Positions 39,530-48,084 of a stretch of DNA of 64,000 bases are shown here, piece after piece; position 1 is the stretch's first letter, and each line of letters opens with the position of its first letter. The notes beneath the pieces are model-generated. The model was not told the origin of the DNA, made no database searches, and saw nothing but the letters and a program-made list of their open reading frames with translations. Source of the stretch: Microbacterium sp. H1-D42 (GTDB lineage: Bacteria > Actinomycetota > Actinomycetes > Actinomycetales > Microbacteriaceae); assembly GCF_022637555.1 (NCBI RefSeq), contig NZ_CP093342.1, forward strand, positions 2,480,001-2,544,000, given 5' to 3'. Made by a program: the position numbers and the translations under genes.

Positions 39530-41890
39530 TCAGTCCATGCCGAGGTGCTGCTTGACCTTCTCTTCAGGCGAGATGTCGGCGGCATCGGAGACGAAGTCGA
39601 TGTCGACGCTTGTGATCTCGCCGGTGAATGGGAAGCCGCGCTTGTCACGGTAGGAGTCCACTACGGGCGAGCCGGTGTTGATGCCGACGCTCATGCTCTC
39701 CACTCCGAAGCGCGCGCGCACCTGCTGCGGGATGTCGAGGTGACCGACCTTCTCGCCGTCGATCACGAGGTCGAGCTCGGCGGGGCCGCCGGGAACCTCT
39801 CCGACTGAGCGGAACTCGAACCCGAGCGTGGTCTCGCCGGTAGGCACGTCGATGTCGGACTCCACCTCGTAGCGTTCAAGGTTGAAGAAGTTGTAGTGGT
39901 AGACGAGTTTGCCGTCACGCACGAACAGCGCCCAGCCTGCCGGGTCGCCGCCGACATGGAACAGCACGCCCTCGGCCCCGCCGTCGGGGATCACGACCGG
40001 AACCGTGACGTTGTGATCGACGTTGTTGGTCTTGGGACCGCTGCCCTCGGGCAGCCGCACCAGTCCGGGCGGGAAGCTGATGTGCGTGCGACCGAAGAAG
40101 TAGCTCGGCCGCAGGCGCACGTCAAGTCGCTCGGCGAAGCGGTCGTCGAGCGGGAGCACGTCGTGTTTGGCGGCCTCGACGGTGAACAGCGTCTGCAGTT
40201 CGGCCAGCTTGTCGGGGTGCTCCGCCGCGAGGTTGTGCGCCTGCGAGAAGTCGTCGGCGATGTTGTACAACTCCCAGGTGTCGTCGTCCCAGGAGAACGA
40301 GCCCGCCCCGATCCACGGCAGCCGGCCGTGACGGCAGGATGCCATCCACCCGTTGTGGTAGATGCCGCGGTTGCCGTACATCTCGAAGTACTGGGTGGTG
40401 TGCCGGCTCTGGTCGGGGTTCGAGTTGAACGTGTAGGCGAACGAGGTGCCGTCCATGGGCTTCTGCGGGACCCCGGCGATCATCGAGGGTTCGCTGATGC
40501 CGACGACCTCGAGGATCGTCGGTGCGACGTCGATCACGTGCGAGAACTGGAAACGGCGTTCTCCGGTGTTGCGCACGTGTTTCGGCCAGTGCACGGCCAT
40601 GCCGTTGCGGGTGCCACCGAAGTGCGAGGCGATCTGCTTCGTCCATTGGAACGGGGTGTCCCCGGCATGCGCCCAGCCGACCGCCATGTGCGGCGAAGAC
40701 CCGGGCAGGCCCCACTCGTCGATGTGCGGCAGCAGGTCCTCGATCTTCTCCTGGTAGCCGTTCAAGGTGTGGATCTCGTTGAACGTGCCGATCAGGGTCC
40801 CCTCGGCCGAGGTGCCGTTGTCGCCCATGATGTACAGGAACAGGGTGTTGTCCAGTTCGCCCATCGCATCGAGCTCGTCGACGAGCCGCCCGACCTGATG
40901 GTCGGTCGCTGCCAGATAGTCGGCGAAGTTCTCGAACTGGCGGGCGAACAGCCTCTTCTCCTCATCGGTGTGGTCATCCCACGCCGGGATTTCAGCGTGG
41001 CGCTCGGTGAGGTCGGTGCCCTCGGGAATCACGCCGAGGTCGAGCTGCCGCTGGTAGACCTTCGCCCGGTACTCGTCCCACCCGAAGTCGAACTTGCCCT
41101 CGTGCCGGCCGCGCCAGTCGAGTGGCGGATGGTGCGGGGCGTGCATCGCACCGGGCGCGAAGTAGGCGAGCACCGGGCGGTCGGGGGCGATGGACTTCTG
41201 GGTGCGGATCCAGTGGATGCAATCGTCGGTCAGGTCCTCGGTGAGGTGGTATCCCTCTTCGGGCGTGCGGGGCGGCTCGACCGGCGTCGTGTTCCGCGTC
41301 AGTTGCGGGTAGAACTGGTCGGTTTCCCCGGCGATGAAGCCGTAGAAGTAGTCGAAGCCCATGCTCGTCGGCCAGTTGTCGAAGGGGCCGGCCGGGCTCG
41401 TCATGTTGTCGGGCACGTTGTGGTTCTTGCCCCACCAGCCCGTGGCGTAGCCGTTCAGCGACAGGATCTCGGCGAACGTGCCGCAGCTCTTCGGGATGAT
41501 GCCGGTGTAGCCGGGGAACCCCGTGGCCTGCTCGCCGATGACGCCGCTCGCCGCGGTGTGGTGGTTGCGACCGGTGAGCAGCGCCGCACGCGTCGGCGCG
41601 CAGAGCGCCGTCGTGTGGAACTGGCAGTACCGCAAGCCGTCATCGGCGAGGCGGTCGAAGGTAGGTGTGTCGATCAGCCCGCCGAAGGTGCTCGCCAGCC
41701 CATAACCGGCGTCGTCGATGAGCACGACCACGACGTTGGGCGCGGCGTCGGGCGCCGCCTGCGGAGGCGGGAAGTCGGCAGTCGAGTCCTTCGCGTAGGT
41801 CTCGATGCCGACGTTCGGAAATCGGTATTCCGGTCGCGGATAGGTGTCCCGATCGACCTTCAATTCGAACCCGGAATCCTCTGTCGACAT
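39530..41890 (-). CDS. Arylsulfatase, cargo of the insertion
   Basis: 786 residues from ATG 41890 (GGAAGGGAG upstream); a TTG at 41908 is less likely. An alkaline-phosphatase-fold sulfatase with metal site 'VVVLIDDAGYG' and the maturation motif Cys-Ala-Pro-Thr-Arg, where the Cys must become formylglycine. 'GDNGTS' supplies further metal ligands. The C-terminal 150 residues are a beta-rich domain beyond the catalytic core. There is no signal peptide, so it acts inside the cell or leaves by another route. No formylglycine-generating enzyme is encoded in this window. Substrate unknown. Confidence 0.9.
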   Translation of the reverse strand: MSTEDSGFELKVDRDTYPRPEYRFPNVGIETYAKDSTADFPPPQAAPDAAPNVVVVLIDDAGYGLASTFGGLIDTPTFDRLADDGLRYCQFHTTALCAPTRAALLTGRNHHTAASGVIGEQATGFPGYTGIIPKSCGTFAEILSLNGYATGWWGKNHNVPDNMTSPAGPFDNWPTSMGFDYFYGFIAGETDQFYPQLTRNTTPVEPPRTPEEGYHLTEDLTDDCIHWIRTQKSIAPDRPVLAYFAPGAMHAPHHPPLDWRGRHEGKFDFGWDEYRAKVYQRQLDLGVIPEGTDLTERHAEIPAWDDHTDEEKRLFARQFENFADYLAATDHQVGRLVDELDAMGELDNTLFLYIMGDNGTSAEGTLIGTFNEIHTLNGYQEKIEDLLPHIDEWGLPGSSPHMAVGWAHAGDTPFQWTKQIASHFGGTRNGMAVHWPKHVRNTGERRFQFSHVIDVAPTILEVVGISEPSMIAGVPQKPMDGTSFAYTFNSNPDQSRHTTQYFEMYGNRGIYHNGWMASCRHGRLPWIGAGSFSWDDDTWELYNIADDFSQAHNLAAEHPDKLAELQTLFTVEAAKHDVLPLDDRFAERLDVRLRPSYFFGRTHISFPPGLVRLPEGSGPKTNNVDHNVTVPVVIPDGGAEGVLFHVGGDPAGWALFVRDGKLVYHYNFFNLERYEVESDIDVPTGETTLGFEFRSVGEVPGGPAELDLVIDGEKVGHLDIPQQVRARFGVESMSVGINTGSPVVDSYRDKRGFPFTGEITSVDIDFVSDAADISPEEKVKQHLGMD

Positions 41891-42116
41891 TGTGACGCTC
41901 CCTTCCAATATGCAGCGGCAATCGCAACCACGCCTTCGACCCTATCGACCGGCATGCGACCCACGCCAGAGGCACAGACAATGCCGCCTTACTCGCCAGG
42001 GAACTGCTGTCGTGCGCTGCCGCCCGGCAACAGAGGGGGTGAGTGGCGATCCGCATCATTTCGGATGCGCGCGTGCTCGTGGAATATGTCACAGTTCGAA
42101 TATGAATGGTCCGCCA

Positions 42117-42353
42117 GTACGCGGCGAGATCGAGTTCATCAAGCCGGGGCGAGGAGTGCTCACCGCTCACTTCCATGTTCCACCCGAGAAGGCGCAGGAG
42201 CTGCGCGAGCGCGCCGAGGGCGGAGCGAAGGTGCTGGAGTGGTTCGAGACCGAGATCACGGACGCCGCCGGAGATGTCGTGGCTCGCGTGCGCCGCGAGG
42301 TCTATGTGCGCGAGAAGAAGCGGGTGACGGATGCCAGGGGCTCAGCTGACTGA
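42117..42353 (+). pseudogene. DUF4442 gene, 3' fragment
   Basis: Continues the DUF4442 fold broken at 35681: 'RGEIEFIKPGRGVLTAHF' through 'VVARVRREVYVREKKR'. An ATG at 42102, with weak context inside element sequence, could allow a truncated product. Alone it lacks the catalytic helix and first strands of the hotdog fold, so it is probably not functional. Confidence 0.87.
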
Positions 42354-42359
42354 GCAGCC

Positions 42360-42749
42360 TCACCGGATCGTCGGTCCGGCGAGATGCATCCCCTGCCCGA
42401 CCTCGTAGGCCCCGCTCAGCCAGCCGCGGAACGTGTCGTCGAGCTCGTCGACGGCGGCGATGCGGAAGTGGTGCACGAACAGTCGCTTGCCGTACGGATC
42501 GGAGCGCACTCGCCGCGGATCATCGGGGATCTGCCGCGGCAGGTCGAGATACACCTTGAGGTGTGTCGCACTCAGCGCCGCGCCCGCAAACCCTCGGCGC
42601 TCCCCCTTCAGCGTGATCGCCGACTTCGAGACGGCATAGGTGAACGGCCCGCACTCCTCCGCCATCGTGATGAAGCGCCGGTACAGCGCGACGATCTGCG
42701 GCGGCCGACCGGACAGGTGCTGCTCGACATCCCCTTCCCGGCTCTCCAT
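42360..42749 (-). CDS. DUF5655 family protein
   Basis: 129 residues with 'GPFTYAVSKSAITLKGERRGFAGA' (abbreviated at ends) and 'RLFVHHFRIAAVDELDDTFRGWL', matching DUF5655, a small cytoplasmic family of unknown function. It converges on the DUF4442 remnant with a 6-base gap. Confidence 0.77.
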   Translation of the reverse strand: MESREGDVEQHLSGRPPQIVALYRRFITMAEECGPFTYAVSKSAITLKGERRGFAGAALSATHLKVYLDLPRQIPDDPRRVRSDPYGKRLFVHHFRIAAVDELDDTFRGWLSGAYEVGQGMHLAGPTIR

Positions 42750-42804
42750 GGCGTGATGCTATCCGTGACCGGGGACACGACTGGGAGCGCGGGTCGACAC
42801 CGGC

Positions 42805-43365
42805 TCAGTCCGCCGAATCTGCGACCGGGATGCCGATGTCGCGCACCAGGTAGATCCAAGGGAAGGCGCGGCAGCCGATCTGCCAGCCGCTCTCGACCTC
42901 TCTCGCCGATGGCCCCCGCCACAGCGTGCGGCGATGCTCCCAGCGGGTGTCGGTGCGCAGCATCCGATGTGCGAGCATCCCCGCCTCGACAGTGTGCCAG
43001 CCCTCGCGACCGGCGAGCGCGAGCTCTGCCATCTCATCGAATGCGGTGACCGGACCCAGCCACCGCTCCGTGTCACTGTCGACCACGTCACCCTGCCCGC
43101 CGAATCGCTGCTGCGCCGCCTGACGACTCATGCCGAGGCGCTCGCCGATGCGCGCCCAGCTCACGCCGGCACCGCGCGCGGCGATGACGGCGCGATGCAG
43201 CATGCCCGCGGCCAGCTGCTCCGCGTGAGCGCTTGCGGTGATCACGGCGAGATGCGCGTCAGCATCGAGGCCGCTCGCGACGTCGGCGGCGGAGTCGGAT
43301 GCTGCATCCTCGACACCCGCTTCAGTGAGGACCGCACGCGCGACGGCATCAGCCAGGTCGGTCAC
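42805..43365 (-). CDS. Helix-turn-helix protein of unknown family
   Basis: 186 residues. The middle holds a clear HTH ('GAGVSWARIGERLGMSRQAAQQRFG'). The C-terminal 90 residues are Trp-rich and could be a sensing domain. Its start overlaps the stop of the upstream 84-residue membrane protein (4 bases), so the two form an operon. The operator cluster at 43620-43665 is a plausible target. Confidence 0.72.
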   Translation of the reverse strand: MTDLADAVARAVLTEAGVEDAASDSAADVASGLDADAHLAVITASAHAEQLAAGMLHRAVIAARGAGVSWARIGERLGMSRQAAQQRFGGQGDVVDSDTERWLGPVTAFDEMAELALAGREGWHTVEAGMLAHRMLRTDTRWEHRRTLWRGPSAREVESGWQIGCRAFPWIYLVRDIGIPVADSAD

Positions 43366-43616
43366 TGCACTGAATCCGCGCTCGGCCGCCAGCCGCTGCG
43401 CGACAGGGGTCGGCCGACTCCGTTCGCGTAGCCCCAGAAGTACACACTGACCAGCATCACGCCGATCCCGGCGCCCGTCGCCAGCCCCCCGCCGAATCCG
43501 GACCAGTCGAGTCCGGCGGCCAGGAGCACGGCGAGGAGTCCGATGACGATGCCGATGATCGCAACGATGCGGATGCGCGATATGGATGTGGCGGAGAGCG
43601 CCGTGGTCTTGGTCAT
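43362..43616 (-). CDS. Small two-segment membrane protein
   Basis: 84 residues with two membrane segments ('IVAIIGIVIGLLAVLLAAGL' and 'GGGLATGAGIGVMLVSVYFWGY', abbreviated). No family recognised. No ribosome site is visible: the ATG at 43616 follows a possible -35 TTGACA and -10 ATAGGT with spacing 17, which would place the transcript start on or next to the ATG, so it may be leaderless. Confidence 0.65.
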   Translation of the reverse strand: MTKTTALSATSISRIRIVAIIGIVIGLLAVLLAAGLDWSGFGGGLATGAGIGVMLVSVYFWGYANGVGRPLSRSGWRPSADSVQ

Positions 43617-43619
43617 TGC

Positions 43620-43665
43620 GTCAACCTATCGTTGACAGGGCTAGATTGTCAACGATCACTTGACA
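43620..43665. promoter_or_regulatory. Cluster of four TTGACA/TGTCAA half-sites
   Basis: GTCAAC (43620), GTTGACA (43631), TGTCAAC (43647) and TTGACA (43660) alternate in orientation, forming three nested inverted repeats between the small membrane protein and the APC permease. This density is beyond a single -35 box and looks like an operator array. Confidence 0.65.
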
Positions 43666-43716
43666 GACCTGCACGCCGGACACCAGGTGTTCACCATCCG
43701 GTGGCACGATGATCGA

Positions 43717-44943
43717 ATGCCCCTCGCACGCCGTCTGAACCTCGTCGATGCCGTCGCCATCGGCCTCGGCTCGATGATCGGCGCCGGCGTCTTCGCCGTG
43801 TGGGCGCCGGCTCTCGGAGTGGCGGGGTCCGGCATCTTGATCGCCCTCGCAGTCGCCGCCGTCGTCGCATTCTGCAACGCGACCTCGTCTGCGCAGCTGG
43901 CGGCCGTGCATCCGGTCGCCGGCGGCACCTACGCATACGCACGGGCCGAGATCGGCCCGTGGTCGGGGTTCATCGCCGGCTGGTGCTTCGTGATCGGAAA
44001 GATCGCCAGCTGCGCGGCGATGGCGATGACCTTCGCCGCCTATGCCGCGCCAGAGGCATGGCGGACGCCGGTGGCGGTCATCGCGGTCGCCGCACTCGTC
44101 GCGGTCAATTGCTTCGGTGTGACGCGCACGGCACTGGTCACGCGGATCCTCGTCGTGGTCTCACTGATCGGGCTCGCAGTCGTCGTGTCGGCGGGGTTCA
44201 CCGCGGCGCCGTCCGCCACCCCCGCTCCCCTGCCCGATGCCACCGCCTATGGAATCCTGCAGGGTGCTGGGCTGCTCTTCTTCGCGTTCGCGGGGTATGC
44301 GCGCATCGCGACCATGGGTGAAGAGGTCGTCGACCCGGCGCGGACCATCCCCCGCGCGATCGTGCTGGCGCTGTCGGGTGCTGTCGTCGTGTACGTGCTG
44401 GTGGCCGGAGCGGTGATTCTGACGCTGGGCTCGGATGCCATCGGCAGCGCGCATCCGGTCTCAGACGTCGTGGCCGTTGCGGGATGGACGTGGCTCGAAC
44501 CCGTGGTGCGACTGGCCGCGGCGACCGCCTCGCTCGGGGCGCTGCTGGCTCTGCTGACCGGCATCGGGCGCACGACTCTGGCGATGGGGCGTGAAGGAGA
44601 CCTGCCGCGGTTCCTCGCCAGGATCGATGAGCGCTGGCAGGTGCCGCGCCGCGCAGAGATCGTGATCGGACTGATCGTGATCGGCATCGTGCTCATCGCC
44701 GATCTGCGAAATGCGATCGGATTCTCGTCGTTCGGGGTGCTGCTGTACTACCTGATCGCGAACGCGGCGGCGTACCGCCAGACGGGCGCGGCGCGGCGCT
44801 ATCCCCGTTTCCTGCAGATCGTCGGCGCACTCGGATGCCTGCTGCTGGCGAACACGCTGCCACCGATCGCCTCACTGGTGGGCTTCGCCGTGGTGCTCAT
44901 CGGCGTCGGCTATCGGATGCTGCGGGTGAGGGTGACCCGCTGA
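43717..44943 (+). CDS. APC family amino acid permease
   Basis: 408 residues with about 12 membrane segments. The conserved first helix break 'GLGSMIGAGVFAVWAPA' and 'FFAFAGYARIATMGEEVVDPARTIP' place it in the APC superfamily. Start at ATG 43717; the longer frame to 43660 would cross the operator cluster. Substrate unknown. Confidence 0.87.
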   Translation: MPLARRLNLVDAVAIGLGSMIGAGVFAVWAPALGVAGSGILIALAVAAVVAFCNATSSAQLAAVHPVAGGTYAYARAEIGPWSGFIAGWCFVIGKIASCAAMAMTFAAYAAPEAWRTPVAVIAVAALVAVNCFGVTRTALVTRILVVVSLIGLAVVVSAGFTAAPSATPAPLPDATAYGILQGAGLLFFAFAGYARIATMGEEVVDPARTIPRAIVLALSGAVVVYVLVAGAVILTLGSDAIGSAHPVSDVVAVAGWTWLEPVVRLAAATASLGALLALLTGIGRTTLAMGREGDLPRFLARIDERWQVPRRAEIVIGLIVIGIVLIADLRNAIGFSSFGVLLYYLIANAAAYRQTGAARRYPRFLQIVGALGCLLLANTLPPIASLVGFAVVLIGVGYRMLRVRVTR

Positions 44944-44946
44944 GCC

Positions 44947-45747
44947 TCACTGCTCCGCTCTGTAACGCGTCGGCGGCATACCGAGCACGGTGCGGAAGTC
45001 GGCGGTCAGGTGAGCGTGGTCGGCGTACCCGAGCGCAGCGGCGAGAGCGCTGAGGTCGCTGGCAGGGTCATCACGCAGTCGCTGCGCCGCCTCCTGCAGC
45101 CGGCGACGACGGATCATCATGAGCGGCGGCAGCCCCACGTACCGATGCGTCATCCGCTGCAGCGTGCGCAGCGACATGGCGAGGCTGGCGGCCGCCTGCT
45201 CAGCGGTGCGCACCCTGTCGTCGGTCATCAGGACCTCCGCCATGTTGTTGGCATCGCGGTCAGCATCCGAGATCACGCCCTTCTGCTCCGCCAGCCAGGC
45301 CGACACGATCTCGACGACCCTGGTCAGTCGTTCGGGTCCGGCCATCGCCGCCGTCACCGCATCTACCAGAGCGGGCGCCGACAGCGAGATCTCCGCATCG
45401 CGCAGCCCGGCGGGCTGTGCGGTCAGCGCGGCCGCCCCCGCCGGGCGCAGCAGGGCACCGACCGCCCAGCCGCGTCCCGTGAGGTCGCGGAAGCTGGCCT
45501 TCGTCGTCGGACCGACGAGCTGCGCGCCCTCTGACGAGATCACCAGGTTCAGCGCGGGGTAGGCGACGACGTCCTGTCGCGAGACCGCACCGGCAGGCAG
45601 GTCCCACTCCGGGATCCAGAACCACGACACCAGCTCGGCCGCGGCGGGCGTCGGAGCGAGCCGATGGAACTGCGGCATCCGATCGGGGAACAGCACCCCT
45701 CGTCGCGCGTCGATCACGTCTTCGACGCTAGACGCGGGCACCGACAT
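44947..45747 (-). CDS. AraC family transcriptional regulator
   Basis: 266 residues. The N-terminal DUF6597-like sensor domain ('FWIPEWDLPAGAVSRQDVVAYPALNLV', abbreviated, and 'GRGWAVGALLRPAGAAAL') is followed by two HTH motifs in the C-terminal 90 residues, ending 'GYADHAHLTADFRTVLGMPPTRY'. The start is uncertain: ATG 45747 lies inside a direct repeat, GTG 45717 is an alternative. Divergent from a VOC gene. Confidence 0.83.
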   Translation of the reverse strand: MSVPASSVEDVIDARRGVLFPDRMPQFHRLAPTPAAAELVSWFWIPEWDLPAGAVSRQDVVAYPALNLVISSEGAQLVGPTTKASFRDLTGRGWAVGALLRPAGAAALTAQPAGLRDAEISLSAPALVDAVTAAMAGPERLTRVVEIVSAWLAEQKGVISDADRDANNMAEVLMTDDRVRTAEQAAASLAMSLRTLQRMTHRYVGLPPLMMIRRRRLQEAAQRLRDDPASDLSALAAALGYADHAHLTADFRTVLGMPPTRYRAEQ

Positions 45748-45773
45748 CGTGTCTGGTGGACCGACATCGTGTC
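45740..45773. promoter_or_regulatory. Two 14-bp direct repeats, likely AraC binding sites
   Basis: ACCGACATCGTGTC at 45740-45753 and again at 45760-45773, a 20-base period (two helical turns), between the divergent AraC and VOC genes. Direct repeats of this spacing are typical of AraC operators. Confidence 0.68.
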
Positions 45774-45819
45774 GCGAATCTTCAAGCGCCGCCTCCGGTC
45801 GCGCTCGTACGGTCGAGGC

Positions 45820-46317
45820 ATGACCACTCAGACCGCCGGCTTGACCGGCATCCACACGACCGACGGCCGCCCGAACGGGGCGACCTCACTCACTCCCTTC
45901 CTCGCCATCCCCGGCGCGGCCGAGGCCATCGCGTTCTACCGCGATGTGTTCGGCGCGCGGGTCGTCGACGTCACCGAGTTCAGCGGCGTAGTCGTGCACG
46001 CCGACCTCGACTTCGGCAAGGGGATGCTGCAGCTCGGCGAGCCCTCGCCTGACTACCATCTCGTCGCTCCGCCGCAGGGCGGGGACGACTGCTACTCGAT
46101 GGGCGTGTACGTGCCTGATGTGGATGCCGTCGTCGCCCGCGCGGTCGAAGCCGGCGCAACGGTGCGCGAAGCACCGTCTGACTTCGTCTCCGGCGATCGG
46201 TTCGCCAGCATCCGCGACCCGTTCGGCGTGCGCTGGTCGGTGATGAGCCGTGTCGAGGACCTCTCTGAGGAGGAGTCGACCGCCCGCGTGGCGGAGTGGG
46301 CCGCACAGCAGGGGTGA
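45820..46317 (+). CDS. VOC (glyoxalase/bleomycin-resistance-like) family protein
   Basis: 165 residues, PhnB-like VOC fold: 'PFLAIPGAAEAIAFYRDVFGA', 'GVYVPDVDAVVARAVEAGAT' and 'FASIRDPFGVRWSVMSRVEDLSEEE' (abbreviated). The C-terminal 'W-x-V-x-x-x-x-E-D' is typical. Enzymatic role unknown. Probably controlled by the divergent AraC protein. Confidence 0.85.
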   Translation: MTTQTAGLTGIHTTDGRPNGATSLTPFLAIPGAAEAIAFYRDVFGARVVDVTEFSGVVVHADLDFGKGMLQLGEPSPDYHLVAPPQGGDDCYSMGVYVPDVDAVVARAVEAGATVREAPSDFVSGDRFASIRDPFGVRWSVMSRVEDLSEEESTARVAEWAAQQG

Positions 46318-46325
46318 CCGCGGGG

Positions 46326-46363
46326 TGACCTCGGCCTGACCGCGGCTGACCTCGGCCTGACCG
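46326..46363. repeat. 17-bp tandem direct repeat, 21-base period
   Basis: TGACCTCGGCCTGACCG at 46326-46342 and 46347-46363, directly after the VOC stop codon. Not part of any supported gene. Confidence 0.8.
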
Positions 46364-46394
46364 AGCTGCGCCGAACCGGGCTGAGGGCCTGCCG

Positions 46395-46465
46395 AGATCA
46401 GGCGATCCGCCGGAGGAAGGCCGATTTCCGTGCGATTCACCTTGTGCGGGCGGATCGCCTGATTT
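46395..46465. terminator. Long inverted repeat between VOC and converging hisS
   Basis: Perfect 15-bp arms, ATCAGGCGATCCGCC (46397-46411) and its complement (46449-46463), extended by two to three partly paired bases. The 37-base loop is unusually long for a terminator. No T-run. Confidence 0.65.
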
Positions 46466-46513
46466 CAAGCGGCGAACCCGGCATCAGACGACCGCGGCAC
46501 CCCCGGGACCGGG

Positions 46514-47806
46514 TCAGGACAGCGGCTTGACCTCGAGCCGGCCGACGGCGTCGCCGGCGCGCACCGAGGCGAATCCGGTGTAGCCGTCGGATGCGGCGCG
46601 CTCGAGCAGTGCCTTCAGGTTCTTGGGGCGACGCTCCAGGCGCACGCGCGCGGCGCCGTTCTCGCGCAGCAGCGCGGCCTTGTGCGCGAGCAGCTCGGCG
46701 ACCGGCACGTCACCGTCGTGCACCAGCACGACCGCCTGCGCGGCCTCGGCCTCGACCTCGGCGACCAGGTCGACGATGCGCTCGAAGCCGATCGAGAAGC
46801 CCACAGCCGGCACCTGCTGGCCGAGGAAACGGCCGATCATGCCGTCGTAGCGTCCGCCGCCGCCCAGCGAGTAATCCACCGACGGGTGCGCAAGCTCGAA
46901 GATCGTGCCCGTGTAGTAACCCATGCCGCGCACCAGGAACGGATCGTAGATGAGCGGCGGCTCGCCGGCGTCCGGCCGGGCCGCGGTGACCGACTCGCCC
47001 AGCGAGACGAGGTGCGCGACGATCTCGTCCGGCGCGCCCTCCGGCAGCGCCTTGCGGATCTGCCGCTCGCCATACGGGTTGTACTCCATGGTCATCGGAC
47101 GCTTCAAGAAGGACTCGAACGCGTCGACGGCCGTCGCCGTGACGCCGCGCTCGCGGAGCTCTGCCGCAACGCCCTCGGCGCCGATCTTGTCGAGCTTGTC
47201 GATCGTGATGAGCACACCGGGTCGCTCATCTTCGGTGAAGCCGAAGGAATCCAGCATCCAATCCAGCGCGCGACGGTCGTTGACGCGCACGATGCCACCG
47301 GTCAGCCCGAGCGCATCGATCGTGTCGATCGATGCCACGATCAGCTCGGCCTCGGCGCGTGCCGAGTCGTCGCCGATGATGTCGATGTCGCACTGCACGA
47401 ACTGGCGGTAGCGCCCCTTCTGCGGACGCTCGGCCCGCCACACCGGCCCGATCTGGATCGATCGGAACACCGTCGGCAACTGGCCGCGGTTGGTCGCGTA
47501 GAAGCGTGCGAGGGGAACCGTCAGGTCGTAGCGCAGACCGAGATCGCTCAGCGCGGCGGGGTCGTCGGCGGCGTCGCGGATGCCATCGGCATCGAGTCCG
47601 CGGCGGAGGATGCTGTACGAGAGCTTCTCGTTGTCTCCGCCGATTCCGGCGTGCAGCCGGCCATGCTCCTCGACGACGGGCGTCTCGATCTCATCGAAGC
47701 CATGGGCGCGGTAGCGCTCGCGGATGACGGCGAGCACACGCTCTCTGCGGGCCTTGTCAGCGGGGAGGAAGTCGCGCATGCCGCGCGGCGGGTTCACGTT
47801 TGCCAC
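46514..47806 (-). CDS. hisS: Histidyl-tRNA synthetase
   Basis: 430 residues from GTG 47806 ('VANVNPPRGMRDFLPADKARR'). Class II synthetase: motif 2 'PVWRAERPQKGRYRQFVQCDIDIIG' (abbreviated), HisA motif 'LVRGMGYYTGTIFEL', motif 3 'PAVGFSIGFERI'. C-terminal anticodon-binding domain present. Divergent from the MazEF-like pair across 50 bases. Confidence 0.95.
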   Translation of the reverse strand: MANVNPPRGMRDFLPADKARRERVLAVIRERYRAHGFDEIETPVVEEHGRLHAGIGGDNEKLSYSILRRGLDADGIRDAADDPAALSDLGLRYDLTVPLARFYATNRGQLPTVFRSIQIGPVWRAERPQKGRYRQFVQCDIDIIGDDSARAEAELIVASIDTIDALGLTGGIVRVNDRRALDWMLDSFGFTEDERPGVLITIDKLDKIGAEGVAAELRERGVTATAVDAFESFLKRPMTMEYNPYGERQIRKALPEGAPDEIVAHLVSLGESVTAARPDAGEPPLIYDPFLVRGMGYYTGTIFELAHPSVDYSLGGGGRYDGMIGRFLGQQVPAVGFSIGFERIVDLVAEVEAEAAQAVVLVHDGDVPVAELLAHKAALLRENGAARVRLERRPKNLKALLERAASDGYTGFASVRAGDAVGRLEVKPLS

Positions 47807-47844
47807 ACACCCATCTTTCCAGGTCAGACGAGTATCCGTTTCGG

Positions 47845-47859
47845 TATACTTCAAGTATG
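47845..47859 (+). promoter_or_regulatory. Leaderless promoter and operator of the toxin-antitoxin pair
   Basis: A good -10 box TATACT (47845-47850) ends six bases before ATG 47857, so the transcript likely begins at the start codon. A 13-base palindrome ATACTTCAAGTAT (47846-47858) covers both the -10 and the ATG, an ideal autorepression site for a ribbon-helix-helix antitoxin. Confidence 0.72.
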
Positions 47860-48084
47860 ACCACGACGACGATCAAGGTCTCCACCGAACTGCGCGACCG
47901 GCTCAAGGAACAGGCGCAGGCCGAGAACCGCACCCTGGGTTCGTATCTGGAGAAGCTGCTGGAGCGAGAACTGCGTGCCCACCGCTTCGAGCAGCTGCGC
48001 GAGGCAATGGCTCAGACCACTCCGGACGAATGGCAGAGCTACCGCGAGGAAACCGAGTGGTGGGACCGTGCCGCCGAAGCCTGA
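47857..48084 (+). CDS. Ribbon-helix-helix antitoxin
   Basis: 75 residues. The N-terminal RHH motif 'TTTTIKVSTELRDRLKEQA' is followed by helices and an acidic, Trp-rich C-terminus ('EWQSYREETEWWDRAAEA') that would wrap the toxin. It precedes and overlaps the MazF/PemK gene by 17 bases. Likely binds the palindrome over its own start. Confidence 0.85.
   Translation: MTTTTIKVSTELRDRLKEQAQAENRTLGSYLEKLLERELRAHRFEQLREAMAQTTPDEWQSYREETEWWDRAAEA

Larger units (their letters stand above)
35681..42123. mobile_element. 6.4-kb insertion with recombinase trio and sulfatase cargo
   Basis: The boundaries are set by the two halves of the split DUF4442 gene. The junctions read GTCCGGG (35681-35687) on the left and GTACGCG (42117-42123) on the right, five of seven matching, consistent with the imperfect core of a tyrosine-recombinase exchange rather than a transposase target duplication. 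Inside lie three overlapping plus-strand genes and a minus-strand arylsulfatase. No long terminal inverted repeats were seen. GC content of the trio is visibly lower than in flanking genes. Exact ends may shift by a few bases. Confidence 0.85.

Noticed and set aside
46326..46363. A CRISPR array
   Set aside because: Only two short repeats with a 21-base period and no spacers.
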